A stretch of DNA of 64,000 nucleotides from Gari tellinella (GCA_922989275.2 OV277857.1:116116231-116180230), one strand, 5' to 3'; shown: positions 43,482-53,690, counted from the first letter of the stretch. Made by a program: numbers and translations. The notes: a model not told the origin generated them from the sequence alone.

Positions 43482-45768
43482 AATAATATCCATGCATATT
43501 ATCATGGGTTACTATACAACTTTTAACCATGACTGATTTCGAAGCCATATTAATGGAACATATATAGCCAAAACAGCTTCCCAGCTGATCAATATCATCA
43601 ATTTTTTAAGCTTTGTTTCTGCTTCCAATTATTTTATGACAATAGTTGTCCAATGTATTTGACCTGTCACCGTGCATGTCTTAGCTCCGTGCAGGATTCA
43701 TGACACTGACATTGAGACAGTGGTATGTCAAATATATGTGATAAAACTAAGTATGGTAAACATATGTAATGAAAGTAACACACACATAACTTCAAATGGT
43801 AAAGATATAAGAGTTTTGAATATCAATTGCTTAACACTATGTCCTGAGTACGTTCTCATAATTATGTCTGCGTCACATCATCACATGTCTGATGAGCTGC
43901 GTGATAGGGTCCTAGACGCAGTTACAGGTGTAAGCACGATCCGTTTGGGTCAATGGTTTATGTCAGAAAAAATCTTTATGTAGTTATTAAGCCTCTTGAA
44001 CATATGTGTATATTGCCAGTTGATTTATGTAGAGCCAGTGCGAAGATAACGTACATCATACGTTTTTGTTCTTTGCCTAATGTAATTGTCTACGTTTTAT
44101 GCTGACTGTATACCAAAAACTGAATTTTGTGTATTATCTCTCAAATAAGCTTTAAAGTCATTATTTTTCTGTACTGGACATTTTAAACATAACCAAAGTT
44201 TATAACTTGCTGGTGTAAAAGTAAAAGTTTGCATTTTCTTAATTATTAGGAATAATCACCTATTTAGACTAATTTATGCATATTGAAAGAACTGTTCAAT
44301 GTTAGACGGTCGGTGAATATAACCTGTAGAGATATTGAACACAGAGAGATTGCTAATTCGTTCACACGACAACTCTCTCCACAAGCTATTAACGGGATAG
44401 CTTACTTTTGATGATAGCTCGTTAGTACGTTGCTCTCAGATCATTGAGATTTGTTTGGGACCGAAAAAAGTTATTATTAAAGAGTGAAGGTTTGCTACAG
44501 ATCGACGATACATCATAGAGGTTCCAAGACAAGCTGGAACATTGATGTTATAGAACTGTAGTGGAACAAAGGTTTGGTAGTTCAGCAGAGACAACGCTGA
44601 GCAATTGGTTCGAGACTATATCTCATCACAGGTTCAACAACGTCGAGCAGTCTTCTTGAGACTAGCGCTGTTGACACGGTTTATCATCAGCTACATCAAC
44701 GCTGAGCAATATCGCTCAGCATCAGTTCATCATACTGTAACTCAGCAGAAGCAAACGCTGAGCATACATCAATTAACGGCCCAGCCTGTACCGTGCTCAA
44801 ACAGTCATTGAGTTCGGGAATATTATTTAGTTTTGGTTTTGTAGGCAAAGTAGCTCATCCATTTTTAGTTAGTTTCATCCATTTTATATAGTTTTATGTA
44901 GTTTCATGCTCAATCATCAGGCAAGATAGCCCAAAGAAAATTCTGATATATTTCATATAGTCTGTATATTTTGTCCATGCCTTAACTAGTGTCCGGCTAA
45001 AGACACTGTCGCCTCATAGAACGCCCGATTTAAACACAGTCCAAGCTTAGGGCTCTAGCATTAGGGTTAGGGTAACCGAACGTCTTGACAGTTTACACCA
45101 GTTTTTGTATCACTGTAATGATCTATGATTTGAAGTTTCCTGAGATCATCATCTTTTACATTAATTTTTATTTATGAATGAAATAACAAGAAATTGTATC
45201 AAACATTAAGTTAAGCCACTGCTGAACAAGCATTTGCCAAACATCCTAATGGGAGCATGTTTGTTTGTTGTTTGTCTTTCTTCCCTTGTAGCTATATAGT
45301 TGATTCTGATATACTGAAAAATTGCAATGAAGCATTGAAATAGACGCCTTAAATACCGATTGACCAGACCTCGTTGGCCAACGTACAATAGGGTCAAGGT
45401 CAAAGGTCAAGGTCAACAATATAGGGCTATGATTGCTATGGAAACTTCCAGAAAGGACCAGAACCAAACATAGTACAGTACACTTATTTGAATCTTGAAA
45501 TCATTTGCATAATTTGAGGTCAGATAGAATTCTATTCGTTCCATACAGTGTGAGTCCTTTGGACTCGCAGTTGGCGCTCCGGGGTTATAATATCCAAGGG
45601 AAATAAATCAATCACAAGATCGTGAAAGATATATTATTTATATGTGCAATTGAGGAACGGTATTATCGGGGTTATCTAGTATTCAATAAATGTCACTATT
45701 GTAGTTGTAAACAACAAGGAACGATTTTAAAATGGCCTGAAATACATTTTACTAACCTTTAGAATTAT

Positions 45769-45786
45769 GGGGTCCGGTTGGACCCC
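45769..45786. repeat. Palindromic site 3 of the piggyBac-like element
   Basis: GGGGTCCGGTTGGACCCC, one base longer than the other sites, about 185 bp inside the right end. Confidence 0.75.
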
Positions 45787-45935
45787 AGACGTGTTTTGAA
45801 AATAAAATCTATGCGAATTGACCTATTTAGAAAGTATTTCATTAAAAGTGTCAAAAACAGTCATAGGAACAATGTCTAAAAACGTCATAAGCGTCATTAG
45901 GCTGAATACCTTTTTCTAGCAACAATAAAGCCGTT

Positions 45936-45952
45936 GGGGTCCATTGGACCCC
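45936..45952. repeat. Palindromic site 4 of the piggyBac-like element
   Basis: GGGGTCCATTGGACCCC, identical to site 1, directly next to the right terminal inverted repeat. Confidence 0.8.
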
Positions 45953-46329
45953 AAAGGTCCGGATGAGGGTTAAGAGATATCGATATGAGTGTTAAACAGT
46001 TTCGATCCTAATCAGACGCTGCGTTACGACATGTCTGGTCGGGATCAAAACTGTTTGTAAAGTCGACTTTATGTGTATCCGGCGGTGTAGGGGTTATTAA
46101 ACAACCTACGCATCATCACTGGTCTTGATTAGATACCGTGGTACACGATGTCTGGCATGAAACCGAATAATGAGCATATTTTAGCCAAGTTGTCAATATG
46201 AAAAAAATATTGGTTAATTTGATACGTAGACATACACTAAAGTTCGTTGTCCTCCTTGCATCTCTATGAGCTACCTTTACAGTGTAGAAGACGTTAATGT
46301 CTCATATTTTTCAAGAAATATTCAAATTG

Positions 46330-46684
46330 CAGCGCTCCCACTCTAAAACGACACCCAATGGGAGACAAAAATATGTGCGTTGTTCGGAGGGTGTCGTTAT
46401 AAAGAGGGAAACTTGTTACATTTGCAAACAGCTTGAATCCAGATCAGACGCCGCGTAACGCGGCGTCTGATCTGGATTAAAGCTGTTTGTAACGCGTCAA
46501 TAGGTAGTTTCCTGTCAAACTGTGCATTATGTAACTTTGAGAAAATTAGCAGACGACTATTTTAAGCAGACGATATTGCAACAGTAAAGGCGTTAGACAT
46601 AAGTGTCCTGTTTAGGGAACCGCGGCTACGGTCGTTGTAAGGAGTGAGTCGTTATTGGGGGCCGTTGTATGGAGGGAACGCTGT
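46330..46684 (+). mobile_element. Type C hairpin element
   Basis: Block order as at 3586-3910: TTGTTCGGAGGGTGTCGTTA, hairpin 46424-46489 with near-perfect arms (GACGCCGCGTAACGCGGCGTC at the apex), ATTATGTAACTTTGAGAAAA, AAGCAGACGATATTGCAACA, TTTAGGGAACCGCGGCTACG and GGAGGGAACGCTGTA. The left TACCG end is eroded. This copy has the best-preserved hairpin of type C. Confidence 0.7.
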
Positions 46685-46875
46685 ATTCCAGAAATAATCA
46701 AAGTACTTGAGAGCGCTGATGATGGTTTCAAACTAAAATACAGAGGAATGTAGTGAAAAGAAAACAACGAATTTATTAATAGTAAAACCTATGAGAGACC
46801 AATGTTTCTTTTTCAAGGTGCTTGATAGTAGGATCTGAAACTATTAAAATAAGTTCTCTGTATGTAAATTATATA
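46685..46875. other. Gene-free spacer
   Basis: Nothing recognisable between the type C unit and the next inverted-repeat element. Confidence 0.5.
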
Positions 46876-47387
46876 TGTTACAGGGATTAAGTGTAATCAG
46901 GGAATACGTGAAATCCCTGCAAGTCAGGGATTTCACAAAAACCTTAAATCTCCGCGGGAAAAGGCGTAATGTTTAAGCTTTTCGTTGATTTTTTATAAAT
47001 ATTTGGAAGTTACGTTTGGTTAAAGTAAGGAATCTTACCTCGTTTAGTTTATTAAGTTCAAAGGCAAGTGCCACGCTATAATTTATGTTGTTAACCTTAT
47101 TAACAAGACAGATGTCTTGGTTATTTAATTGTCCTGATTTGAATGCACACTGACCACTTATTTTATTCACTTGTGCAATAAACTTTGTATGAACGTTCAT
47201 TAGACCATGCTATTTCAAGAAAGCACGATGTTTAAAACCAATAGAAATGTCATGATAGTACAAATCTATTAGTTTGATAAAAAAAGGGACATTTCATCAA
47301 TTCCCTAAAACGCCCAGTGTTTACGCGTAATCCCTAACAAGTTCAGGGATTACGCGTTATCCCTGATTACACCTAGTCCCTGTAACA
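46876..47387. mobile_element. DNA transposon remnant, TGTTACAGGGA ends
   Basis: The ends TGTTACAGGGATTAAGTGTA and its complement (TACACCTAGTCCCTGTAACA with changes) are inverted repeats of about 45 bp. Both contain further GGGAT(T/A)AC and AATCCCTG words: three or four copies on each side in mirrored order (ATCAGGGAATACGTG, CAAGTCAGGGATTTCAC on the left; GTTCAGGGATTACGCG, ATCCCTGATTACACC on the right). ATAT/TATA sequence flanks the ends. The centre holds a 75-codon minus-strand frame (47200-46973) with no recognised domain. Superfamily unknown. Confidence 0.7.
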
Positions 47388-48437
47388 TATATACAGTGAA
47401 CTCGAAACATTGAATGATACTGTAAAGAGACTGAAAATCGGGTTTGACCTAAACCCTATTCTATAAATTATTTCATGAACACGTGAATACTTGTTGAAGT
47501 ATAGTTGGAGATTATTTATACATATAGCATTTAAATGTCATTAAACAATCTCAAGAAGCTTATTCGACAGCCGCGAAATTCGTCGCATCAACACCCTCGG
47601 TACCACCGCATTTTAAAGCAGCATGCCACTTTCCTGGTTCAGAATTTCACAGAAAAGAAAGTGAAAGTAGATTCTAAGTAGTTTAAAGATCATCATATTT
47701 ACAGAGTGTAATGTTCACTTGAAGTTTATTATTTTAAGTCGTTTCATTGTTTCTCAAAATTAATCGATTATTTAGAAACATATAATATCCATCGATATTA
47801 TAGAATGTTGCTTTCTTGGGCGGATGAAGACTGAGTAAAAGGTTTGGAAACTCGATGCTGACTATATCGATGGTTTCAAAGATTATACCATCAAAAACTA
47901 CTATCTCCGAGCTTTATGCGATCATTAGCCTATTTAGCTTCACGAGCTTGGAAATACGTATTTTATGTTTAATGTTTTATTTTTATATTCCGTATGGTCA
48001 ACCAATATTCATTACAAACTGGAACGTGACTGATTTAATGTGAATAAAATTATTATTTACATGTACCGGCCAAGTATGTTTCACAGATGAAAAACTTCTA
48101 CGGCCTCTAAATATGACATGAACAAAATAGTCCGAAACACATGTGTAGTAAATTGTTATGCCTTGTTAAGTCAGACCAGATGCCGTATAAAGCATTGTAA
48201 ACATTTTCCAAAATCTTACATTTTCTACATTTTATTGAATTGCGTTTGCATTTAGTTTCATTTAAATGGGGAAAAAGCTACGTCGTCCGCGCTATAGAAA
48301 TACTTCCGTGTTGTTATGTAGTAAGAGTGTTAAAACAGTCCTGAATCTAGTTGTTGTGTAATGTGTTTATACTGCAGTAAAACTGTACTATTGCGACCTC
48401 TAAATGAGTATTGGTGCTCAGTGTTTAACGTACACTG
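47388..48437. other. Stretch with one tiny open frame, no supported gene
   Basis: A 48-codon plus-strand frame at about 47537-47683 (MSLNNLKKLIRQPRNSSHQH onward) starts with ATG and ends TAG. Its CCACCGCATTTTAAAGCAGC segment resembles, from memory, a dispersed mollusc repeat. I do not call it a gene. The rest is AT-rich without structure. Confidence 0.4.
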
Positions 48438-48525
48438 CTGCTAAAACAAGATGGAAGTAAAGCGGAAAGCTCCGACAGGAGTTTTCTGCTTTACCCCCAT
48501 TATGCTTTAGATTGTCGCCTATTTT
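48438..48525. repeat. Palindrome related to types E/F
   Basis: AAAACAAGATGGAAGTAAAG, CGGAAAGCTCC facing GGAGTTTTCTGCTTTACCCC and CATTATGCTTTAG, then GTCGCCTATTT. It has the AAGTAAAGC core of types E and F but an AAAGCTCC apex, which is shared with the hairpin at 62.9 kb. Confidence 0.55.
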
Positions 48526-48603
48526 ATATTTATATATTAGTCTTATTGTGTGTGGTTATACTGTAAATGTACTTCATTGATTTGGATTCCTTAAAGAAAA
48601 TGC

Positions 48604-48854
48604 TACAGTGGAGAAAACGTTATTCTTTCCCGTTTAAACGCAAACGAAACGCAAACGCATAGCAAGAAAATGTAGAAAAAGACAATATTTCGTCAATTCA
48701 GACTGTTCATATTAATCTGAGTGGCAAACAGTTTGGAACCTGATCAGACGCCGGGTTACCCGGCGTCTGATCTGGCTCCAAACTCTTTGTAATGCAAATA
48801 ATAGTTTTAGCGTAATCGAGTCTATTGGGAAAGAATAACGTTTTCTCCACTGTA
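48604..48854. mobile_element. Type H MITE, reference copy
   Basis: Left end TACAGTGGAGAAAACGTTAT (then TCTTTCCC) is exactly matched by the complement at the right end, 28 bp in all. Inside come AAACGCAAACGAAACGCAAA, ATTAATCTGAGTGGC, the hairpin 48723-48789 (core GACGCCGGGTTACCCGGCGTC) and AATAATAGTTTTAGCGTAAT. The terminal repeats differ completely from types A and C, yet the hairpin is the same module with a GGGTTACCC apex. Copies at 51.6 and 58.1 kb. Confidence 0.85.
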
Positions 48855-49063
48855 CCACTATCATTAGAATGTTCCTGGTGACAATGGTCTTCATGTTAAA
48901 CTAATAACATTGTTATGCTAAATAAATTGGATTATTCTAGAGTCGGCCAAACCTAATTAAGTTTAATTTACATTGTTCGTTGTAACTGTTAAGTACTAAC
49001 ACATGTCAGGTGCATGATGTTTTCATTTTTTAAATAACTTCCCCAGAAATTAGATATTAAAAA

Positions 49064-49326
49064 ACAAACGATGAAACACAAAGAGATTTTGCGAAAGATT
49101 TCTTATTGAAAAATGATGTTGATGAAAAGCAAAGATTAATTGCAAAAGCATATCGTATATCCATATCTAAATGGAAAGACTATGCAAGTACACTGTCCAA
49201 CATATAATACAACTATCATAGAAATGTACCAATCAACGCGGAAGAAATTGAAAATGTGCATGAGGACAGAATCGGTTGGTTAACACTGAAGTTTAATGAA
49301 GTAAACGTTGAAGACACAATCATGTG
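49064..49326 (+). pseudogene. Decayed coding-like segment of unknown family
   Basis: One frame gives DETQRDFAKDFLLKND, QRLIAKAYRISISKWKDYAS and TLSNI, then a single TAA at 49204-49206. The same frame continues as NVPINAEEIENVHEDRIGWL, TLKFNEVNVEDTIM and a stop. About 87 codons of charged, protein-like composition with only one internal stop is unusual for this AT-rich DNA. It may be a fragment of a mobile-element gene or of a captured gene. I do not recognise the family. Confidence 0.3.
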
Positions 49327-49753
49327 AATAAAGTGTGTGACAAAAAGACAACACCTCCGCGTTCTACTTAAAGGTGCCTACACAAACCACAGACCGCCTC
49401 TATGGAGAACAATGTGTATTTCAGGTATGTTCAGGAGACGTTTTCATTGGTCAGTGTAAATGTCATTATTTTTTCCTTTGAAGTGAGCAGTTTTTCTATA
49501 AAGATAGTTGACATTTATGACTAAAGAAACATTGATATAAATGCCAAGCAATTTGAGTTAGATTCCGGGCTTCTCCCCTACGTCTCTATTTGTAGCGCAA
49601 TTGCTGAGCTCCATTTTCTAATTTGGTATTGCATGGCAAGATCTGTACGCTGTGAATGGTGTCAAATACTAGAGCAGACATACAGTAAAAGTGTATGTTG
49701 CATTGTCTCACTGCATAAACCTGATGAATGGCCAACAACTAATGCATCTCTAG

Positions 49754-49951
49754 TACAGTCGAACTTCGATATCTAGAACTCGCTTATCTCGAACTATCCG
49801 ATATTTTGAAACATGGATTACCTTATTTCAAGTTCGGTTTAGGCGAACATACTCGTGTTTCAAAGTTCAAACGCGGCTTAGCCGCGTTTTAACTTTGAAA
49901 TACGGGTATGTTCGGCTTAACTGAGTTCGAGATATTGAATTTTGGAGTGTA
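49754..49951. mobile_element. Type G inverted-repeat element
   Basis: TACAGTCGAACTTCGATATC at the left; the centre AACGCGGCTTAGCCGCGTT is a perfect dyad flanked by TTTCAAAGTT and AACTTTGAAATACGGGTATG. The right outer end (GAGATATTGAATTTTGGAGT) has diverged. As in the 21.9 kb copy the two arms differ in length: here the left arm holds an extra segment (ACTATCCGATATTTTGAAAC) missing from the right. Confidence 0.75.
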
Positions 49952-50152
49952 TAATAAATCGAATAGACATATTCATCTTTAGAAACAGGACTACCAAAAC
50001 TGGGAGTCCCTGAAAACCAAACAAACATTTCAGTCTCCATTAGATTATTGTTCAACTATATCTTAACAAAGACATGTTAAAGATTACTGTTAACCTTTAG
50101 AGTATGTAGTGTTACTTGTTTATCGTTTGAAAACAGTTTTTTTCTTTCGAAT

Positions 50153-50376
50153 TGATCCAAAGCTCCTTCACTGTGGTACTCAGAACAAAGGGGTTATTTG
50201 CAAAAACAGGTTTGATCCTGATCAGACGCCGCGATACGCGGCATCTGGTCCGGATCAAAACAGTTTGACAATCATTTCCATATTCCTTTGTTCAAAATAC
50301 CTAAAACATAAATTTAAGATATAACAGCAGATGACATTTGTTTAGATTAGAAGACTTTATGGCAGTGTAGGAATTA
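50153..50376 (+). mobile_element. Type A hairpin unit
   Basis: TCCTTCACTGTGGTACTC, a hairpin at 50200-50268 (GCAAAAACAGGTTTGATCCT, GACGCCGCGATACGCGGC, GGATCAAAACAGTTTG), AAAATACCTAAAACATAAAT and AGCAGATGACATTTGTTTAG, ending TATGGCAGTGTAGGAATTAA. All type A blocks are present in order; the ends are mutated. Confidence 0.7.
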
Positions 50377-51634
50377 AGTAAAACCATTCCAATTTTTACA
50401 TTTTGTCGCATTGTTTATTAATAGTGCCTGTTCAGAAAGTGTAGATCCTGATCATGAGATACGCAGTGGCGTACTAGAGTAAGCATATGTAAAAATTCAA
50501 AATTGGATTGATACGCATTCCTTATTGATAATCAAGCACTGTTTCCGTTTCTTTAAGACTGCCACAACTCTTATGCCAAATCTCATAAATGTTTTCAAGA
50601 ATTCCAACGACACCCCTTAAAATGTTTCGACAAAAATCAAAACTTTGCATTGACTCCAAGGTGACGAGCAGTCTACAAAATAATTCAATTTAAGTGCCAC
50701 ATATTCAATTATTTAGAATTCAGTTTAATATCTTTGGTTTTGAAAATCCGTTTTTGTTAATATCTAAAGATCATTAACTTTCTCCTAAGCGCATGGAAGA
50801 TAATTACGATGTTTTTAGTTTTAACAAAGAGTGCTTTTCTGAATTCAAAAAACATCTGCGCGAATAATTAATTCTAAATACTTTCTAATCTTTTTGCCAT
50901 CTTGTACAAAGCGACCAATACCTGATTTAGTAATGAGATCTTTAAAAACAGCATACTGTTGAATGCAAGACATCAATAAAACAGAACGTTCTTTTAGACG
51001 CTTTATATCCTGCATTCTGCAATCATTTGACCTTAACTCTTTCACTGCCAAGTTTTATCGTCTGCTAAACACTATTACCGCCAAAATACCATCTGCATTG
51101 GTAGTGCCGTTTGAAATATTTATGATTCGCGTCGTCTGATCAAGATCCACCTGTATTAGGAAAGATCATTGTTTTCGCTGTTGGCAGTTAAAGAGTGAAG
51201 ATTACCCAAAGGTTTATTTAGTGGTCAATTACAATAAGATTTTGCATTCAACAATTTACCCCTTATCCTGTTTCTACTTATGAAGACGAGTAGGGCCACG
51301 ATATCTCGAAATAGCTTAAACGAACTTATCATTATATATGGAGTTGATTATTATTATTGATAACTCCATTAAGTCAAACGGGTCTCGGGTGGGGGTGAAT
51401 GAGTTAAAGGATTTCAGTTTGGAAAAATTAAAATGGATGTTAGCTAAGCTTTAACCTTAAAATATGAGTATGTTGAACTTAAGGTAGTTTGTGGCATAAC
51501 AAAAGACAAACGAAACCAAGATTAGTTCAATTATTGAAGTTTTACTGTAACATAACTACTTACAAAAGCATTCTGTAAATATTATACTATGTAACCTGGT
51601 GGTGAATCAAGCTCTAAACTGTTTGTTGATTATT
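50377..51634. other. Gene-free stretch with a decayed type A unit
   Basis: At 51033-51197 TTAACTCTTTCACTGCCAAG, TTTTATCGTCTGCTAAAC, a half hairpin (GTCGTCTGATCAAGATCCAC) and TGTTGGCAGTTAAAGAG are the outline of an eroded TTAA unit. At 50440 TTCAGAAAGTGTAGATCCTG is another remnant. At 51298-51400 CGATATCTCGAAATAGC suggests a type G scrap. No gene. Confidence 0.45.
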
Positions 51635-51860
51635 TCCCGTTTAAATGCAAACGAAACGAAACGCAAACGCATTGCAATAAAACGTACAAAATCAACTTTT
51701 GGCAAGTCTGATTATTCAATTTTATACGAGTGGCAAACAGTTTGAAGCCTGATCAGACGCCGGATAACCCGGCGTCTGATGCCTCCAAACTGTTTGCAAT
51801 TGAAATAATAGTTTTAGCGTAAACGTGTTTATTGGGAAAGAATAACGTTTTCTCCACTTT
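51635..51860. mobile_element. Type H MITE, left end lost
   Basis: TTCCCGTTTAAATGCAAACG, then ACGAGTGGCAAACAG, a hairpin at 51732-51797 (core GACGCCGGATAACCCGGCGTC) and TTATTGGGAAAGAATAACGT, TTTCTCCACTTTA. The right terminal repeat is intact apart from its last bases; the matching left repeat is missing, so the left boundary is only where similarity starts. Confidence 0.75.
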
Positions 51861-52312
51861 AAACGTTGACGAATAATGTTTTACCACTGTTAATATTCTA
51901 CAATCTTAACACTCTATAATATATCAGAAAGCACTCAGCAAATCCGTAATATATGGTTTGTTTTCCTTGGTTTGTCGCTGCTATGATATCATGTCAGATT
52001 GTCAATTTGTATATTTAAAATTCAAATCTTGACGCATTTTAACTTAAACCATATCGAGGCTAGAGTTAGTACATACAAAATAAAAAAGTTGGAAATATGT
52101 GTAACAGATCAAATGCATCAAACTCAAAAAACGACTGCGTGTACATGGTGAATATGTTATTATTTCCAAATTAGCGTGTTTGTGCTAAACTCATTTTGTC
52201 AATTCCAAAAACCAAAAAATTTGGAATCAGTTCGGGCTAAAAACTGATTGCCATTTATAGTAAAAATAACTCGTTAAATAATAAAAAAACAACCTGTCTT
52301 TGCATTCGGTTT
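51861..52312. other. Gene-free spacer
   Basis: AT-rich sequence without recognisable structure. Confidence 0.5.
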
Positions 52313-52532
52313 CAGGGCTGCCATAAGTTGACATGACAAATCCTAAGATTTCCAAATTTGCATTTTTCAAGTGCGATTTTACGAATCGTGCCTTTACCCC
52401 ATAGCCTTTATCTTGTTTTGTTGACATGCGGCTACTTAAAGCATTCTGCTTTACTTTCAGCCTGCTTTAAGATACCATAACCTGGGAAATAATCTGAAGA
52501 TTTAGGAAAGATCCGGAGAAATGGTAGCCCTG
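52313..52532. mobile_element. Type F MITE
   Basis: CAGGGCTGCCATAAGTTGAC and GGAGAAATGGTAGCCCTG are the inverted ends. It is oriented oppositely to the 54.8 kb copy: the AAATCCTAAGATTTCC-type block lies near the left end. The core hairpin keeps one arm (CATTCTGCTTTACTTTCAGC, CTGCTTTAAG) but the facing arm is reduced to GGCTACTTAAAG, so the palindrome has been half deleted. Confidence 0.7.
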
Positions 52533-52756
52533 CGGTTTCGTTTGATCGGGGAAGAATAACGTTTTGTTTATTTTACGATATACATAACCCTTTTACTGCA
52601 TTTTCCCTGCCAAGATCAAACACTTATTTACCCGAACCATTGTTCGTGAAACCCATTTCGATGTTTCTTCAACAAATACCATTCAAATCTTAACGTAAGA
52701 AACAAAACCGGAACTTTTTAAAGCAGACAATATTTTTGCAGTGCATAAATTTATAC

Positions 52757-52921
52757 ATTAATTGCCTTATCGCAAGTATAAATGTTATTTGCAAACAACG
52801 TAACTGTTTGCCACTCGTTTAAGTATTTCTTAAATCAAAATACCTAAATATTTAATTTGATAAATAAAAGCAGAAGGCACTTGTTAAAAATAGACGACGT
52901 CATGACAGTGCAGACTTTACA
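52757..52921 (+). mobile_element. Type A unit with collapsed hairpin
   Basis: ATTAATTGCCTTATCGCAAG opens and TGACGACGTCATGACAGTG-like sequence (ACGACGTCATGACAGTG) closes the unit, with AAATACCTAAATATTTAATT and AAGCAGAAGGCACTTGTTAA between. The hairpin is reduced to GCAAACAACGTAACTGTTTG (52790-52809): only the outermost CAAACA and TGTTTG survive around a short remnant of the loop. This is what deletion of a hairpin between its arms would leave. Confidence 0.7.
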
Positions 52922-53091
52922 TCAAATTTCAATTTTGAAATAGGTGCATGTTACTAATGCATAAAAGAACTTGGATGACGGGTCCTGCACGTAGCTTTGA
53001 TAGACATGATAGATGAACGCATAACTTTCAAGCCATTTATATATTAAATATTTATACCGTACCCAGACTGTTATACACTGATGCATACTTT

Positions 53092-53306
53092 AACCATTTC
53101 ACTCTCATTGACGTCATAAAGCGCGTTTGCAAAAAGTTTGGATCCTGATCAGATGCCGCCTCACGCGGCGTCTGATCAGAATAAAAACTGTTTGCCACTT
53201 GTTTTGAAAATACGTCAGTTATACGACCTTAAATCTTACTATGACACGATATATAGCACACAACAATATTGAAGCAGACGACAATATGGCGGTGATGGGA
53301 TAAAAC
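53092..53306 (+). mobile_element. Type A hairpin unit, subfamily with ACGTCATAAAGC
   Basis: TTAACCATTTCACTCTCATT (the TTAA is just upstream of 53095), GACGTCATAAAGCGCGTTTG, hairpin 53128-53194 (GATCCTGATCAGATGCCGCC, TCACGCGGCGTCTGATCA), AAATACGTCAGTTATACGAC, TATTGAAGCAGACGACAATA and GGCGGTGATGGGATAA. Its right flank differs from the main type A consensus and is shared with the next unit at 53.48 kb. Confidence 0.65.
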
Positions 53307-53483
53307 CTCACAATAAATTTGACCATGAAAGGACTAAACATGCTATTTAAAAATATTATGTGTTCATAAGGACAATAGGTTACAAAAAAAAATCTTAGAT
53401 TATTACATTGATTAAAATAAATTACATTTATCTTCGAACAATTCCTATCAAATTACCACAGAAAGTTAATACTTGTTTACAAT

Positions 53484-53690
53484 ACCCTCACTCTCAATGA
53501 CGACATAAAGCACATTATCGAACAGTTTTGATCCTGACCAGACGCCTCGTAAGGGCAGCGTCTGATCAGGTTTAAAACTTTTGGACACTTGTTTTGAAAT
53601 AACGTCAGTTATACTGCCTAAAATTTAATTTTAAACGATATTGCGGACAGCGATATTGAAGCAGACGATAATGAAACGGTGAAAGGGGTT
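53484..53690 (+). mobile_element. Type A hairpin unit, same subfamily as 53.1 kb
   Basis: ACCCTCACTCTCAATGACGA, hairpin 53519-53585 (GATCCTGACCAGACGCCTCG, GGCAGCGTCTGATCAGG), TTGAAATAACGTCAGTTATA, TATTGAAGCAGACGATAATG and ACGGTGAAAGGGGTT. It lies about 390 bp from its relative in the same orientation, possibly a local duplication followed by divergence. Confidence 0.65.

Larger units (their letters stand above)
43080..45973. mobile_element. piggyBac-like element, non-autonomous, 2.9 kb
   Basis: The element is 43084-45969. Ends CCCTCATCCGGACCTT and AAGGTCCGGATGAGGG are 16-bp perfect inverted repeats starting with CCC, and TTAA flanks both sides (43080-43083 and 45970-45973). This is the signature of the piggyBac superfamily. 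Four palindromes of the form GGGGTCCANTGGACCCC sit in mirrored positions near the two ends. Short frames inside (43338-43526, 43672-43983, 44605-44811) show no DDE transposase signature. A run from 44580 to 44800 repeats CAACGCTGAGCA, and TTAGGGTTAGGG is at 45061-45072. I infer a deletion derivative or a carrier of unrelated DNA. Confidence 0.75.
43000..46095 (-). repeat. Type A unit split by the piggyBac-like insertion
   Basis: The left part (43000-43083, starting TTAACCCTTTCACCGATATT) and right part (45970-46095, GAGATATCGATATGAGTG, hairpin 45991-46058, GTATCCGGCGGTGTAGGGG) together make one minus-strand type A unit. Joined across the insertion, the text TATGACTTAAGAGATAT corresponds to the GACTTAAGAAATAT block of intact relatives. 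The single TTAA there became the two flanking TTAA copies, so the original empty site can be recognised. Confidence 0.75.

Noticed and set aside
45061..45072. TTAGGGTTAGGG as an interstitial telomere
   Set aside because: Only two hexamers, inside the piggyBac-like element. Too short to indicate a telomere.
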